From Bacteroidales bacterium UBA1253 (GTDB taxonomy: Bacteria > Bacteroidota > Bacteroidia > Bacteroidales > Paludibacteraceae): 20,767 nt of DNA. Below the pieces are notes generated by a model. That model saw only the letters and a program-made list of their open reading frames with translations, ran no database searches and was not told the DNA's origin. This document shows positions 1 to 7,037 of the stretch, in pieces. The stretch lies in assembly GCA_002308815.1 (NCBI GenBank), contig DBVX01000004.1, positions 7,653 through 28,419 of the forward strand. The letters are read 5' to 3'. Position numbers and translations under genes: made by a program. Every line of letters starts with the position of its first letter. Position 1 is the stretch's first letter.

Positions 1-402
1 CCCCTGCCGCAGAGCCTTCAGCAAATCCTTGGTCGGACACCATATACCGCCTGCGAACAGACAATGACCGGGCTGGATATGGATATAATAACCGCCTCGT
101 ATGGATTTCTTTCCTCCTGTACCGGGCTTGCCGGGAGCCGCAGCGGCCGCAAACGTGCCGAACCAGTCCTTGTACGGACGCTTGTCGTGCGAAAAACGCA
201 CATCACGGTAGATTCTCCATATACAGTCTTTCGGCTGCAAAACCGCCAGAGAGGAATCCATCTCCGACAGAACATACAGATACTCCTCGGTGAACCGCAC
301 AAACTGCTTCCGGCAAGCCTCATACCTTTCACGGTTGGCCTCAAACCACTCACGGTTGTTATTCACCGCCAGTTCGGATAAAAACTCCAGTATGTCTCTC
401 AT
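1..402 (-). CDS. DUF2461 / TIGR02453 family protein (N-terminal part, cut by window edge)
   Basis: Reading the minus strand from the ATG at 402 gives 134 codons with no stop before the window edge. The protein starts MRDILEFLSELAVNNNREWF and continues with IWRIYRDVRFSHDKRPYK and GGYYIHIQPG. The NNREWF, YRDxRFS..DKxPYK and GYYxHI blocks are the signature of the DUF2461 family (usually about 220-230 aa), whose biochemical role is unknown. The start ATG overlaps the rfbD stop in an ATGA arrangement, so translation is probably coupled and this is the last visible gene of the tsaB operon. The C-terminal part, about 90 residues, lies outside the window. Family assignment is firm; function is unknown. 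Confidence 0.85.
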   Translation of the reverse strand, partial: MRDILEFLSELAVNNNREWFEANRERYEACRKQFVRFTEEYLYVLSEMDSSLAVLQPKDCIWRIYRDVRFSHDKRPYKDWFGTFAAAAAPGKPGTGGKKSIRGGYYIHIQPGHCLFAGGIWCPTKDLLKALRQG

Positions 403-1268
403 TCGGTTGTTACCAATTTTCGAAGACATTCGTTCAGACTCTCTGACCAGTGTGGAATCTGAATGTCAAATATCTGTTTTACTTTCAGTTTATCCAATAC
501 GCTGTAATGCGGACGGGGTGTCTTATATGCATATTCGGTTGAAAGAATAGGCAACACACGGGCATTATACCTGTTTTCACCGAGGATTTCATTCGCCTGA
601 CGCAATATTTCAACGGTAAAATCGTACCACGAACAGACACCCTCATCGGTGAAATGATACGTACCGGCTTTCCATTCATCGGCATCCAATGCAGAATAAA
701 CGGCTTGCGCCAGATCACCAGCATACGTGGGCGAACCAATCTGATCATATACCACGCGCAACTCGTCCCGCTCCTCGCCGAACCGCAGCATCGTCTTCAC
801 AAAATTCTTCCCCCACGGCGAGTACAGCCAGGCTGTGCGGAACACGATTGCATCCGGGCATATCCGGCGCAGCCTTTCCTCACCCTCCAGTTTGGTACGA
901 CCGTAAGCTGTCCTCGGCGCAGGAGTATCGTCCTCACGGTAGGGCAGCCATCCCTCGCCGGAAAAGATGTAGTCCGTCGATATATGGATAATCCGCCTGC
1001 CGGTCCGCGCCAGGTTCTCCACGGCGTCCGCATTCACTTTCCGCGCTGCGACTTCGTTTTCCTCCGCGCCGTCCACATTGGTGTAAGCGGCACAATTGAC
1101 TATCACATCCGCCTGACTCTCATCCACAAAACGTTGCACCGCCTTCCTGTCAGTCAAATCCAATTCTTCAATATCCGCGAACACATACCTGTGCTTCGGA
1201 TGAAGACCGCTCAACCGGCGCATCTCCGTACCCAACTGACCCTTGCTGCCTGTTACCAATACATTCAT
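399..1268 (-). CDS. rfbD: dTDP-4-dehydrorhamnose reductase
   Basis: A 289-residue NAD(P)-dependent SDR-type reductase that makes dTDP-L-rhamnose from dTDP-4-dehydro-L-rhamnose, the last step of rhamnose donor synthesis for O-antigen and surface glycans. Visible signs are the N-terminal Rossmann motif TGSKGQLG (residues 6-13), DVIVNCAAYTNVDGAE (54-69), the catalytic strand HISTDYIFSG (95-104) and the YGRTK catalytic Tyr122/Lys126 pair. Length is normal for RmlD. The start codon lies 13 nt downstream of the rfbC stop, and the stop overlaps the DUF2461 start (ATGA). rfbA and rfbB, needed for the first two steps, are not in this window. Cytoplasmic enzyme. Confidence 0.95.
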   Translation of the reverse strand: MNVLVTGSKGQLGTEMRRLSGLHPKHRYVFADIEELDLTDRKAVQRFVDESQADVIVNCAAYTNVDGAEENEVAARKVNADAVENLARTGRRIIHISTDYIFSGEGWLPYREDDTPAPRTAYGRTKLEGEERLRRICPDAIVFRTAWLYSPWGKNFVKTMLRFGEERDELRVVYDQIGSPTYAGDLAQAVYSALDADEWKAGTYHFTDEGVCSWYDFTVEILRQANEILGENRYNARVLPILSTEYAYKTPRPHYSVLDKLKVKQIFDIQIPHWSESLNECLRKLVTTE

Positions 1269-1281
1269 ACTCCCAAATAAA

Positions 1282-1830
1282 TCAGAATTCTATCCTTGTA
1301 TCCCTCAAAAGCGGATACTGCCTGTCCTTATCGCTCAATATGCGGTCAGCCACAGGCACACGCCAGTCAATCGCCAGATCGCTGTCACTTAACAGGATGC
1401 CACCCTCCGACTCCTTATGGAACAGCCGGTCACACTTGTAGGTGAACAATGCTTTCTCGCTCATGACGGAGAACCCGTGTGCAAAACCGCGCGGAATGTA
1501 CAACTGACGATGGTTCTCATCGTTGATTTCCACGCTGTACCATTGTCCGTAGGTAGGTGATCCTTTGCGCAGATCAACCGCCACATCCAGCACGCATCCC
1601 ACGGCGCAACTCACCAGTTTTGCCTGCGACCAATCGCCTTTCTGGAAATGCAGGCCGCGAACTACGCCATACGAACTCATCGACATATTGTCCTGCACAA
1701 AATCAGACAGTATGCCCGCCGCTTTGTAGCGCGCCTCATTGTAAGTTTCGCAGAAAAAACCGCGCGAGTCGCGGAATACATCCGGTTCAATGACCAAAAG
1801 ACCCTCAATAGGTGTTTCTATAATATTCAT
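1282..1830 (-). CDS. rfbC: dTDP-4-dehydrorhamnose 3,5-epimerase
   Basis: A 182-residue cupin-fold epimerase (RmlC) that converts dTDP-4-dehydro-6-deoxy-D-glucose to the L-lyxo form used by RfbD. Family landmarks are GLLVIEPDVFRDSRGFFCETYN near the N-terminus, DNMSMSSYGVVRGLHFQ with the catalytic His in RGLHFQ, GCVLDVAVDLRKGSPTYGQW, and YIPRGFAHGFSVMSEKA. It is full length for the family (about 180-190 aa). The start is 6 nt after the stop of the PorW-like gene, and rfbD follows after 13 nt, so this is an operon member without its own promoter. Bacteroidetes often keep rfbC and rfbD adjacent. Assignment is secure. Confidence 0.95.
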   Translation of the reverse strand: MNIIETPIEGLLVIEPDVFRDSRGFFCETYNEARYKAAGILSDFVQDNMSMSSYGVVRGLHFQKGDWSQAKLVSCAVGCVLDVAVDLRKGSPTYGQWYSVEINDENHRQLYIPRGFAHGFSVMSEKALFTYKCDRLFHKESEGGILLSDSDLAIDWRVPVADRILSDKDRQYPLLRDTRIEF

Positions 1831-1836
1831 AGTCGT

Positions 1837-4464
1837 TTAATGTGTTTCTATTTGTGCGGAAAGCGATTTCAGTAATTGTGCTACATGCTCGTCTGACTGT
1901 AGTTTGTTGAGATACCAAAGCAAATCTTCCTCCTTCTCAAATCCGCTAATAATCAAAGCACTGTATCCTGACTTGTAATTCAGTACGGACTGCAGGTCAA
2001 AATCACGGATAAGGAACTGGCTGAAGTTATAGACCGCCACCTCGTACAGCAGGCTGTTCAGTTTCGTTTCGTCCTTTGCTATGATAATGACAATGTTATT
2101 CTCTGCTCCGACGGACTGAACGGAATCATTTTCAACAGCTGTCTGTGCCTGCTCTTCCGCTCGCGCCTCCTCAAGAGAAGAAGGCGAACCGCCCTGCTGC
2201 GCTTCCTGACCCTCACCCATCATAGCGAGCATGGATTTCGCCATGGCACTCAATTCGTGTTCTGGATAACGCTCCACCAGTTCCTGAAGGCATCCGGCGA
2301 AAGGCTTCTGACCTTCTGTGCGTGCCACACCAACCGCATTGAGGAACAGGAAACGCGGCATCAGATATGACTGCGGAAAACGCGTCTGCGCATATTCCTT
2401 GTTGGTCTTGACCACATCATACAGACCATCGCGGTACGCCGAGTATGTCTCCATATACACCGAATCCTGCTCTTTCGCCATTCGCCGCAGCGACTCAAGA
2501 TACGCCGGATCAGACACGATACGCGCCTGCTCACTCTTCGGATAACGGCTCACCAACAGCTGCTTGCAGCGCTCCGCCTCCTTGTCGTCATCCATCTTGA
2601 CAGCGGACAGGTACTGCCTGTACAACAACTCTATATTTTCCTCGTCATTCGGGAAACGCCTCTCATAATCCTCCATAGACGTACGGCTGAGCGACAAGTC
2701 CTCCAACCTGTCCCTGTAAATGCCTGTCAGCGTATATAGAGCATCAGCAATCTGTTCGTTCGATGCGGCTATATCCTCTTCCGTGCTTGGAATCTGACGA
2801 AGATAGTATTCAGGATTATACACATCCGATACAGATGATTTGGATGCAGAAGAACCGGCTATTGAATCAACAGAAACAGAATCGGTATCACCACCTTCAG
2901 CGACCTCAATGGAAGCGGGGGATACCGACTTGCTCATACGGCGCCAGTTGTCCTCCAGCATGCGGTTTCCCCACTGCTGACGGAACATACGTTTGCCTTT
3001 CTGAAGAAGATCGGCGTTGTAGAAATACCAGCTGTTGTCCCTGTTGCCACCTATCATCATATCCGTATTGACAGACAACGGATCATTTTCCATCTCCTGC
3101 GCGCGAGCCTCCTCCGCCTGACGGATACTGTCCGCCCGCTCACGTTCCTTCAAGGCAACTATCACCTGTTCCACCGCTTTCAACTGCTCCTCCGGACTGA
3201 GGGTGGAAAGATACTGCAGGGAATCCTGAAGGTGAATGGTCTGAACCTGCTGCACAAGGTCTGAAAGCACTTCCTGACGCTTCGATACCCGTTCGTATGC
3301 CTCGTGGTTGTGTCCTATCAGTTGCGAGGCCTCCTCATAACAGGGGGCAGCCTGCTCGTATGCCATCCGCTCATAATACAGGTCACCCGCCTTCACCAGT
3401 ATCAACGCCTTGTCCGAACCGTTCGCCTTGCTGCCTTTTATTCCCTCCTCATAACAGCGCAAAGCCTGAACCGTGTCCTTGTTGGTAAGGTATATGTTTC
3501 CCATCGTCCCGTAGATGACATCCAGATTGTCCTTGTATTTTTCTTTCTTCGCCATTCTGCGCAACTTTTTCATAGTGCGAAGCGTGTCCCCTTGAAGTTC
3601 ATAGTACCGCAAATGCGCTTGAAAATTCATCTCGTGGTCCGGCTGCATGTCTATCACGCGCTTGTAAGCAAATTTGGCAGCATTGTTCTGTCCGGCTTTC
3701 TGGTACAACTGCCCCAACACAAACTCGAAACGCGGTTTATAGACGCTGCGCTTCTCTCCGCGCTCCGCCACTTTGACAAACGGTATAGCCTCCTTGTAAC
3801 GCTTGGCTTTGATATGGATATCTGCACTCACAGCGGAATAAAACGGCTGGTGCTGAAGTTTCATATTGTCAGGTTTGACCTTGCTGAGCATATCCTCGGC
3901 ATCATATATCCAACCCATTTCCGCATATGCACGTGCCACCCACAACTGGCATTGCGCCACCACATCCGGGTCATTCGCATACAAACGGCTCACGTAATTG
4001 AAAGTGCCTATGCTGCCCAGAAAATCACCCTTGTGGAACTCCGCCTGCGCCAGCAACATCCAGGCACGATGCATCTCGGGGTTGAACTCCTTGCTTTTCA
4101 ACCATATTTTATATGCCGGATCATTGCTTCGTCTCGGATCGGCAACCGGCTTGGCATGGATGGAATGAAGCTTGATGCACTTGCGGCATTTCTCAATACA
4201 TTTCTCCATCTCGCTTGATGCGGCCTGTTGGGAAGCCTGATTGCTGATAGGATAGAGCGGTATAACCTCCGAATAATCATCCTTGTTCGCCTTGTTGATG
4301 GCTTGAAGACCCTCGTTATAGGCTATCCGACCGTTGAAATACACGTTATGCACCACCCGCATACCGTGATAGCCTCGGGTCGCGCCTGTGTTTTTCGTAG
4401 TAGAACATCCTGTCAACAGACAAATACTGAAAAACAAGCAAAAATAAAGAAATGACTTTCTCAT
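1837..4464 (-). CDS. porW: PorW/SprE-like TPR lipoprotein (type IX secretion/gliding-associated family)
   Basis: An 875-residue predicted outer-membrane lipoprotein. The N-terminus MRKSFLYFCLFFSICLLTGC ends in the lipobox LTGC with Cys20. It is followed by the family-typical GMRVVHNVYFNGRIAYNEG. Several TPR-like helical repeats cover about residues 120-400. A charged, low-complexity middle part follows (about 430-560), then more repeats, and a C-terminal segment with VAVYNFSQFLIRDFDL and ALIISGFEKEEDLLWYLNKL. In Flavobacterium and Porphyromonas, SprE/PorW is required for type IX secretion, but related genes also occur in Bacteroidales lacking a full T9SS, so the role here is inference. I prefer the ATG at 4464, which overlaps the tsaB stop (TGATG), over the in-frame GTG one codon upstream. 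It sits between tsaB and rfbC in one operon. Confidence 0.8.
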   Translation of the reverse strand: MRKSFLYFCLFFSICLLTGCSTTKNTGATRGYHGMRVVHNVYFNGRIAYNEGLQAINKANKDDYSEVIPLYPISNQASQQAASSEMEKCIEKCRKCIKLHSIHAKPVADPRRSNDPAYKIWLKSKEFNPEMHRAWMLLAQAEFHKGDFLGSIGTFNYVSRLYANDPDVVAQCQLWVARAYAEMGWIYDAEDMLSKVKPDNMKLQHQPFYSAVSADIHIKAKRYKEAIPFVKVAERGEKRSVYKPRFEFVLGQLYQKAGQNNAAKFAYKRVIDMQPDHEMNFQAHLRYYELQGDTLRTMKKLRRMAKKEKYKDNLDVIYGTMGNIYLTNKDTVQALRCYEEGIKGSKANGSDKALILVKAGDLYYERMAYEQAAPCYEEASQLIGHNHEAYERVSKRQEVLSDLVQQVQTIHLQDSLQYLSTLSPEEQLKAVEQVIVALKERERADSIRQAEEARAQEMENDPLSVNTDMMIGGNRDNSWYFYNADLLQKGKRMFRQQWGNRMLEDNWRRMSKSVSPASIEVAEGGDTDSVSVDSIAGSSASKSSVSDVYNPEYYLRQIPSTEEDIAASNEQIADALYTLTGIYRDRLEDLSLSRTSMEDYERRFPNDEENIELLYRQYLSAVKMDDDKEAERCKQLLVSRYPKSEQARIVSDPAYLESLRRMAKEQDSVYMETYSAYRDGLYDVVKTNKEYAQTRFPQSYLMPRFLFLNAVGVARTEGQKPFAGCLQELVERYPEHELSAMAKSMLAMMGEGQEAQQGGSPSSLEEARAEEQAQTAVENDSVQSVGAENNIVIIIAKDETKLNSLLYEVAVYNFSQFLIRDFDLQSVLNYKSGYSALIISGFEKEEDLLWYLNKLQSDEHVAQLLKSLSAQIETH

Positions 4465-5150
4465 CACAAACCTTTTATATGGGACGGAGCGGCGACAAAC
4501 TCTTTCAGATAGAAAGGTTCGAAATACGCCACATCCGCATTTTTTCCCTCATTCATATACTTGGCAGCCAATCTGCCAATAAAGCGCGCGTCCGCCTGAA
4601 TACCACCTATATAATGCATATTGGCTGCATTCAATATGTTCGTGCATTTTTCCGCACCGTTGCCGAAATAGTAGATATCCTTGTCAGGCAGCCATCCGTC
4701 ATCCGTCACAACCTGCGCGCATACATCGGATATTTCATTCAACGTACTGTCGTACAAAGCGGTATATACTTCCATCCGCCTTGCGTCAATCATCGGACAG
4801 AGTAGCGCGCCTGCGGGTATAGTTTCGGTCTGCAGCACACGCTCGCATAGGATTTCTAAGGTGGGCACCGCCACCAATGGCACGCCTAAACCGTATGCTA
4901 ATCCTTTCGCAGTACTCACGCCGATGCGCAGACCCGTGTAACTCCCCGGACCGCCGCTTACCGCCACAGCGTCAATCGTGTAACCCCTGTCGCGGCACTC
5001 CTTTGTCAGCTCGTCTATGTAACGGGGCAGCAGCTGCGAGTGGTTCGACCCGCTTTCCGACAGACGGTACAACGTCACACCGCCGTCCTTGTACACGGCA
5101 GCGGAACATACGTCCGTACTCGTCTCTATGCAAAGTATTGTCCCGTCCAT
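4464..5150 (-). CDS. tsaB: tRNA N6-threonylcarbamoyladenosine biosynthesis protein TsaB
   Basis: A 228-residue ASKHA-fold protein. TsaB partners with TsaD and TsaE to transfer the threonylcarbamoyl group to A37 of ANN-decoding tRNAs. Landmarks are ILCIETSTDVCSAAVYKDG at the N-terminus, SESGSNHSQLLPRYIDEL, and the strongly conserved VSGGPGSYTGLRIGVSTAKG around residues 65-84. It is normal length for Bacteroidetes TsaB. It is the first gene of the minus-strand operon: a textbook Bacteroidetes promoter lies about 70 nt upstream, and the downstream PorW-like gene overlaps its stop codon. The start ATG at 5150 gives the conserved N-terminal strand directly, so there is little doubt about the start. 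Confidence 0.95.
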   Translation of the reverse strand: MDGTILCIETSTDVCSAAVYKDGGVTLYRLSESGSNHSQLLPRYIDELTKECRDRGYTIDAVAVSGGPGSYTGLRIGVSTAKGLAYGLGVPLVAVPTLEILCERVLQTETIPAGALLCPMIDARRMEVYTALYDSTLNEISDVCAQVVTDDGWLPDKDIYYFGNGAEKCTNILNAANMHYIGGIQADARFIGRLAAKYMNEGKNADVAYFEPFYLKEFVAAPSHIKGL

Positions 5151-5219
5151 AACCTCTTATTGCGGCATCGGCACACCGTTCATTTGTCTCATCCTGCGGC
5201 AATGCGCACGAAAAGCGCG

Positions 5220-5251
5220 CAAAGGTAACAAATTTATCATATACGCACAAA
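5220..5251 (-). promoter_or_regulatory. Bacteroidetes-type promoter of the tsaB operon
   Basis: On the minus strand there is a TTTG (-33 element, 5251-5248), exactly 20 nt, then TACCTTTG (5227-5220), matching TAnnTTTG. It faces tsaB, whose ATG is about 70 nt downstream. No other such pair is seen upstream of the operon. Confidence 0.75.
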
Positions 5252-5278
5252 AATACTTTTACATATCGCAAATTATGT

Positions 5279-5388
5279 CCCAACGAACATGTCAAAATCT
5301 ATCACAACGAACATCTCAATTTATCACAGCACATATAAAAATCTAATAGCGCACATATCAAAAAATATACTACCGAACACCTATCTTT
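5279..5388. repeat. 22-bp degenerate tandem repeat, five units
   Basis: Five consecutive 22-nt units start at 5279, 5301, 5323, 5345 and 5367. Shared positions include an (A)TCACARC start, a central GAACAT or GCACAT, and an A/T-rich tail (for example AAAATCT). No ORF with codon-like structure covers it. The 22-nt period equals two helical turns, and the next block repeats every 11 nt, so the two arrays together stay on one face of the helix. It lies between the tsaB promoter and the accessory block. Its function is unknown. Confidence 0.7.
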
Positions 5389-5390
5389 TC

Positions 5391-5478
5391 CAAAGGTCGC
5401 CCATAGGTCACCCATAGGTCACCCAAAGGTCGCCCATAGGTGGAGCAAATGTCCCCCATAGGTCATCCAAAGGTCAAA
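5391..5478. repeat. 11-bp tandem repeat, eight units
   Basis: Eight uninterrupted 11-mers with consensus CAWAGGTCRCC start at 5391, 5402, 5413, 5424, 5435, 5446, 5457 and 5468. The units CAAAGGTCGCC and CATAGGTCACC each occur twice and the rest differ at one to four positions. The period is not a multiple of three, so this is not a repeat in a protein. There are no spacers, which excludes CRISPR. Together with the preceding 22-mers it makes about 200 bp of 11-nt-phased DNA. From 5479 to about 5545 the sequence is C-rich and low-complexity, with nothing recognisable. Confidence 0.85.
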
Positions 5479-5549
5479 ACACCTCCACCAATACTCCCAT
5501 CATACCCCCATCGAACTCCATCCTTCCTCGGTTATTTCTTTGTCCATTG

Positions 5550-5708
5550 CGTCTGAATCTTATTCTGACATCGGCTTTGCCGAAAAAGGTTCTGCTCTCG
5601 CGGCTATCCCCGCGAGCAAGTCTTCGCCCATTTCGTCCGAATTGAATTCAGACATCGGCTCACCAGTCGGCACAGCTCTTTCTTCCATTCCGCCGGATAT
5701 CTTCCGGC
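5550..5708. repeat. Imperfect 84-bp duplication with small hairpins upstream of the WYL gene
   Basis: The 27 nt at 5550-5576 match 5634-5660 at 22 positions, 84 nt apart, and weaker similarity continues for about 40 nt with a 3-nt gap. All spacings are multiples of three, and reading frames stay open on both strands here, so this may be a decayed coding fragment. Three stem-loops are visible: TCGGC/GCCGA at about 5571-5583, CTCGCGG/CCGCGAG at 5597-5616 and GCCGGA/TCCGGC at 5692-5708. None has a T-run, so I do not call them terminators. The only plus-strand start for the open frame is a TTG at 5540, and I do not annotate a gene. Confidence 0.45.
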
Positions 5709-5735
5709 TTCCCTCCCGCGAAAAACAGAAAAACA

Positions 5736-5767
5736 TTTGCATACACCAACAAAATGCCGCAACTTTG
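5736..5767 (+). promoter_or_regulatory. Promoter of the WYL regulator gene
   Basis: TTTG at 5736-5739, 20 nt, then CAACTTTG at 5760-5767 (one mismatch to TAnnTTTG). The expected transcript start, at about 5775, lies downstream of the upstream in-frame ATG at 5737, so the internal ATG at 5794 must be the real start. Confidence 0.6.
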
Positions 5768-5793
5768 CAGACCCAAAACCAAAAGCATCTAAC

Positions 5794-6807
5794 ATGGACA
5801 TCCGCAAGAACAACAAGCACCAGCGTTCCCGTTGCAGGGCGTTGGACAAGTGTTTCCGCAACCGCACCATCCGCTTTTACATCGAAGACCTCATTGAGGC
5901 TTGTGAGAAGGCGTTGGAGGACGAGTACGGTGAACCGATAAGCGTCAGCCGGCGGACGGTCATCAACGATATGAACTATATGGAAAGCAATGCCGGGTAC
6001 CAAGCTGACATTGAACGGATTGCAGACGGCAAGCGCAAGTATTACCGCTATGCCGACCCGGATTTCTCCATCGAACAGACACCGCTCACCGATGACGAGA
6101 TGCAAAAACTGCAGGAGACGGTTCTGATGCTTTCGCGTTTCCGCTCGCAGTTCCCGTGGATGGAGGACTTGCTGCTTGAGTTGCAGACGCGGTTCCGCCT
6201 GGACGGTCATACGGAGAGCGTCATCGGCTTTGACAGCAATATCGACATCCGGGGCTTGGAGTGGATTGAGCCGTTGTTCCGCTATATACTCAACCGGCAG
6301 GCAGTGGAAATGACCTATCAGCCTTTCGACAAGTCCGAATGTCAGTGGACGCTGCACCCCTATTATATCAGACAGTATAACAACCGTTGGTTCCTGTTCG
6401 CACGGAACGACACGGACGGCAGGATTGTCAATACCGCTTTGGACAGGATCATATCCGTCTCGCCGTCAGGCAGAAGGTACATCCCGAACACGGATATTGA
6501 CTTTTCGGAGTATTTTGATGATGTGATAGGTGTTACTATTCCTTCGGACACACCGGCGGAACATATTCTTCTCAAGTTCTCGTCCCATCGTTTGCCGTAT
6601 GTTCTTTCCAAGCCGTTGCATCTTTCCCAGAAAATCAAAGACCGCGAGCAAGGTATTGTTGAGATAACCGTTATTCCCAATCGCGAATTGGAAGCCCGGC
6701 TTCTTTCGTTTGGCAGCGATGTGGAGGTGCTTGCTCCTGCATCTCTCCGCAATCAGCTACAGACCAAAATTCAAAAAATGCACGCCTTGTATTTCGACTG
6801 CAAATAG
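5794..6807 (+). CDS. WYL-domain transcriptional regulator
   Basis: A 337-residue protein beginning MDIRKNNKHQRSRCRALDKC. An N-terminal winged-helix-like DNA-binding region (about 10-85, including PISVSRRTVINDMNYM) is followed by a linker helix region. The WYL domain lies at about 160-235 with LHPYYIRQYNNRWFLFARN, and a C-terminal WCX-like extension with VTIPSDTPAEHILLKFS runs to the end. WYL regulators bind ligands, often nucleic-acid-derived, and commonly control phage-defence or DNA-repair gene clusters, for example BrxR and CapW as repressors. An in-frame upstream ATG at 5737 would add 19 residues but lies before the predicted transcript start. The TAG stop is embedded in an inverted-repeat operator that recurs upstream of rmuC, suggesting this protein regulates its neighbours. 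Ligand and mode of regulation are unknown. Confidence 0.85.
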   Translation: MDIRKNNKHQRSRCRALDKCFRNRTIRFYIEDLIEACEKALEDEYGEPISVSRRTVINDMNYMESNAGYQADIERIADGKRKYYRYADPDFSIEQTPLTDDEMQKLQETVLMLSRFRSQFPWMEDLLLELQTRFRLDGHTESVIGFDSNIDIRGLEWIEPLFRYILNRQAVEMTYQPFDKSECQWTLHPYYIRQYNNRWFLFARNDTDGRIVNTALDRIISVSPSGRRYIPNTDIDFSEYFDDVIGVTIPSDTPAEHILLKFSSHRLPYVLSKPLHLSQKIKDREQGIVEITVIPNRELEARLLSFGSDVEVLAPASLRNQLQTKIQKMHALYFDCK

Positions 6808-6832
6808 GTTGCACAACAGCTCTATTCCTTTG
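6796..6832 (+). promoter_or_regulatory. Inverted-repeat operator plus promoter overlapping the WYL gene stop
   Basis: Half-site GACTGCAA (6796-6803), spacer ATAGG, then TTGCACAA (6809-6816) form an imperfect palindrome whose inner five bases on each side pair exactly. Eight nt later comes TTCCTTTG (6825-6832), close to TAnnTTTG. There is no TTTG at -33; the palindrome occupies that place. The same 18 bases at the same distance from a -7 element occur before rmuC. The WYL stop codon TAG (6805-6807) lies inside the spacer. It probably drives, under control, the ATPase gene at 7038. The leader at 6833-6899 holds only ORFs of a dozen codons or less. Confidence 0.55.
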
Positions 6833-6899
6833 CAACATCAAACGGATTTACATATATGCAGGAACAGACTTTATGATAGCCATAAGACAATACCATTAT

Positions 6900-6955
6900 T
6901 GTCAATAAAGAAATACCAAACGTGTCAATAAATATATGCCAAATTTGTCAATTTG
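6900..6955 (+). repeat. Three 23-bp-spaced TGTCAAT repeats at the ATPase promoter
   Basis: TGTCAATAAA at 6900 and 6923 and TGTCAATTTG at 6946 are spaced exactly 23 nt apart. The first two units also share ATACCAAAC/ATGCCAAAT in their second halves. The last copy ends directly at the TTTG element (6956-6959). The position suggests a regulatory binding array for the gene at 7038. Confidence 0.6.
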
Positions 6956-6987
6956 TTTGCACAATTGTTTTATTATTAGTAATTTTG
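6956..6987 (+). promoter_or_regulatory. Promoter of the AAA_14/DUF4143 ATPase gene
   Basis: TTTG at 6956-6959, 20 nt, and TAATTTTG at 6980-6987 form a perfect Bacteroidetes promoter. The ATG at 7038 is about 50 nt downstream. This appears to be a second promoter besides the operator-linked one at 6825. Confidence 0.75.
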
Positions 6988-7037
6988 CGCCGAAAAATAA
7001 AACGACATTTTTATATCAGTCCAAACGACATTGAACT

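Noticed and set aside
654..1280. 208-codon plus-strand open frame
   Set aside because: Antisense shadow of rfbD, which has clear catalytic motifs.
3304..4218. 304-codon plus-strand open frame
   Set aside because: Lies wholly antisense inside the PorW-like gene; its composition is His/Leu/Arg-rich shadow sequence and it has no motif.
5279..5478. CRISPR array
   Set aside because: The repeats are 11 and 22 nt, degenerate and contiguous, with no unique spacers; no cas genes are present.
5737..5793. Upstream start of the WYL protein at 5737
   Set aside because: The ATG lies inside the promoter, upstream of the expected transcript start.
5560..6357. 265-codon minus-strand open frame
   Set aside because: Mostly antisense to the WYL gene. 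Only the end, over the 84-bp duplication, looks protein-like, and that is reported as a repeat.
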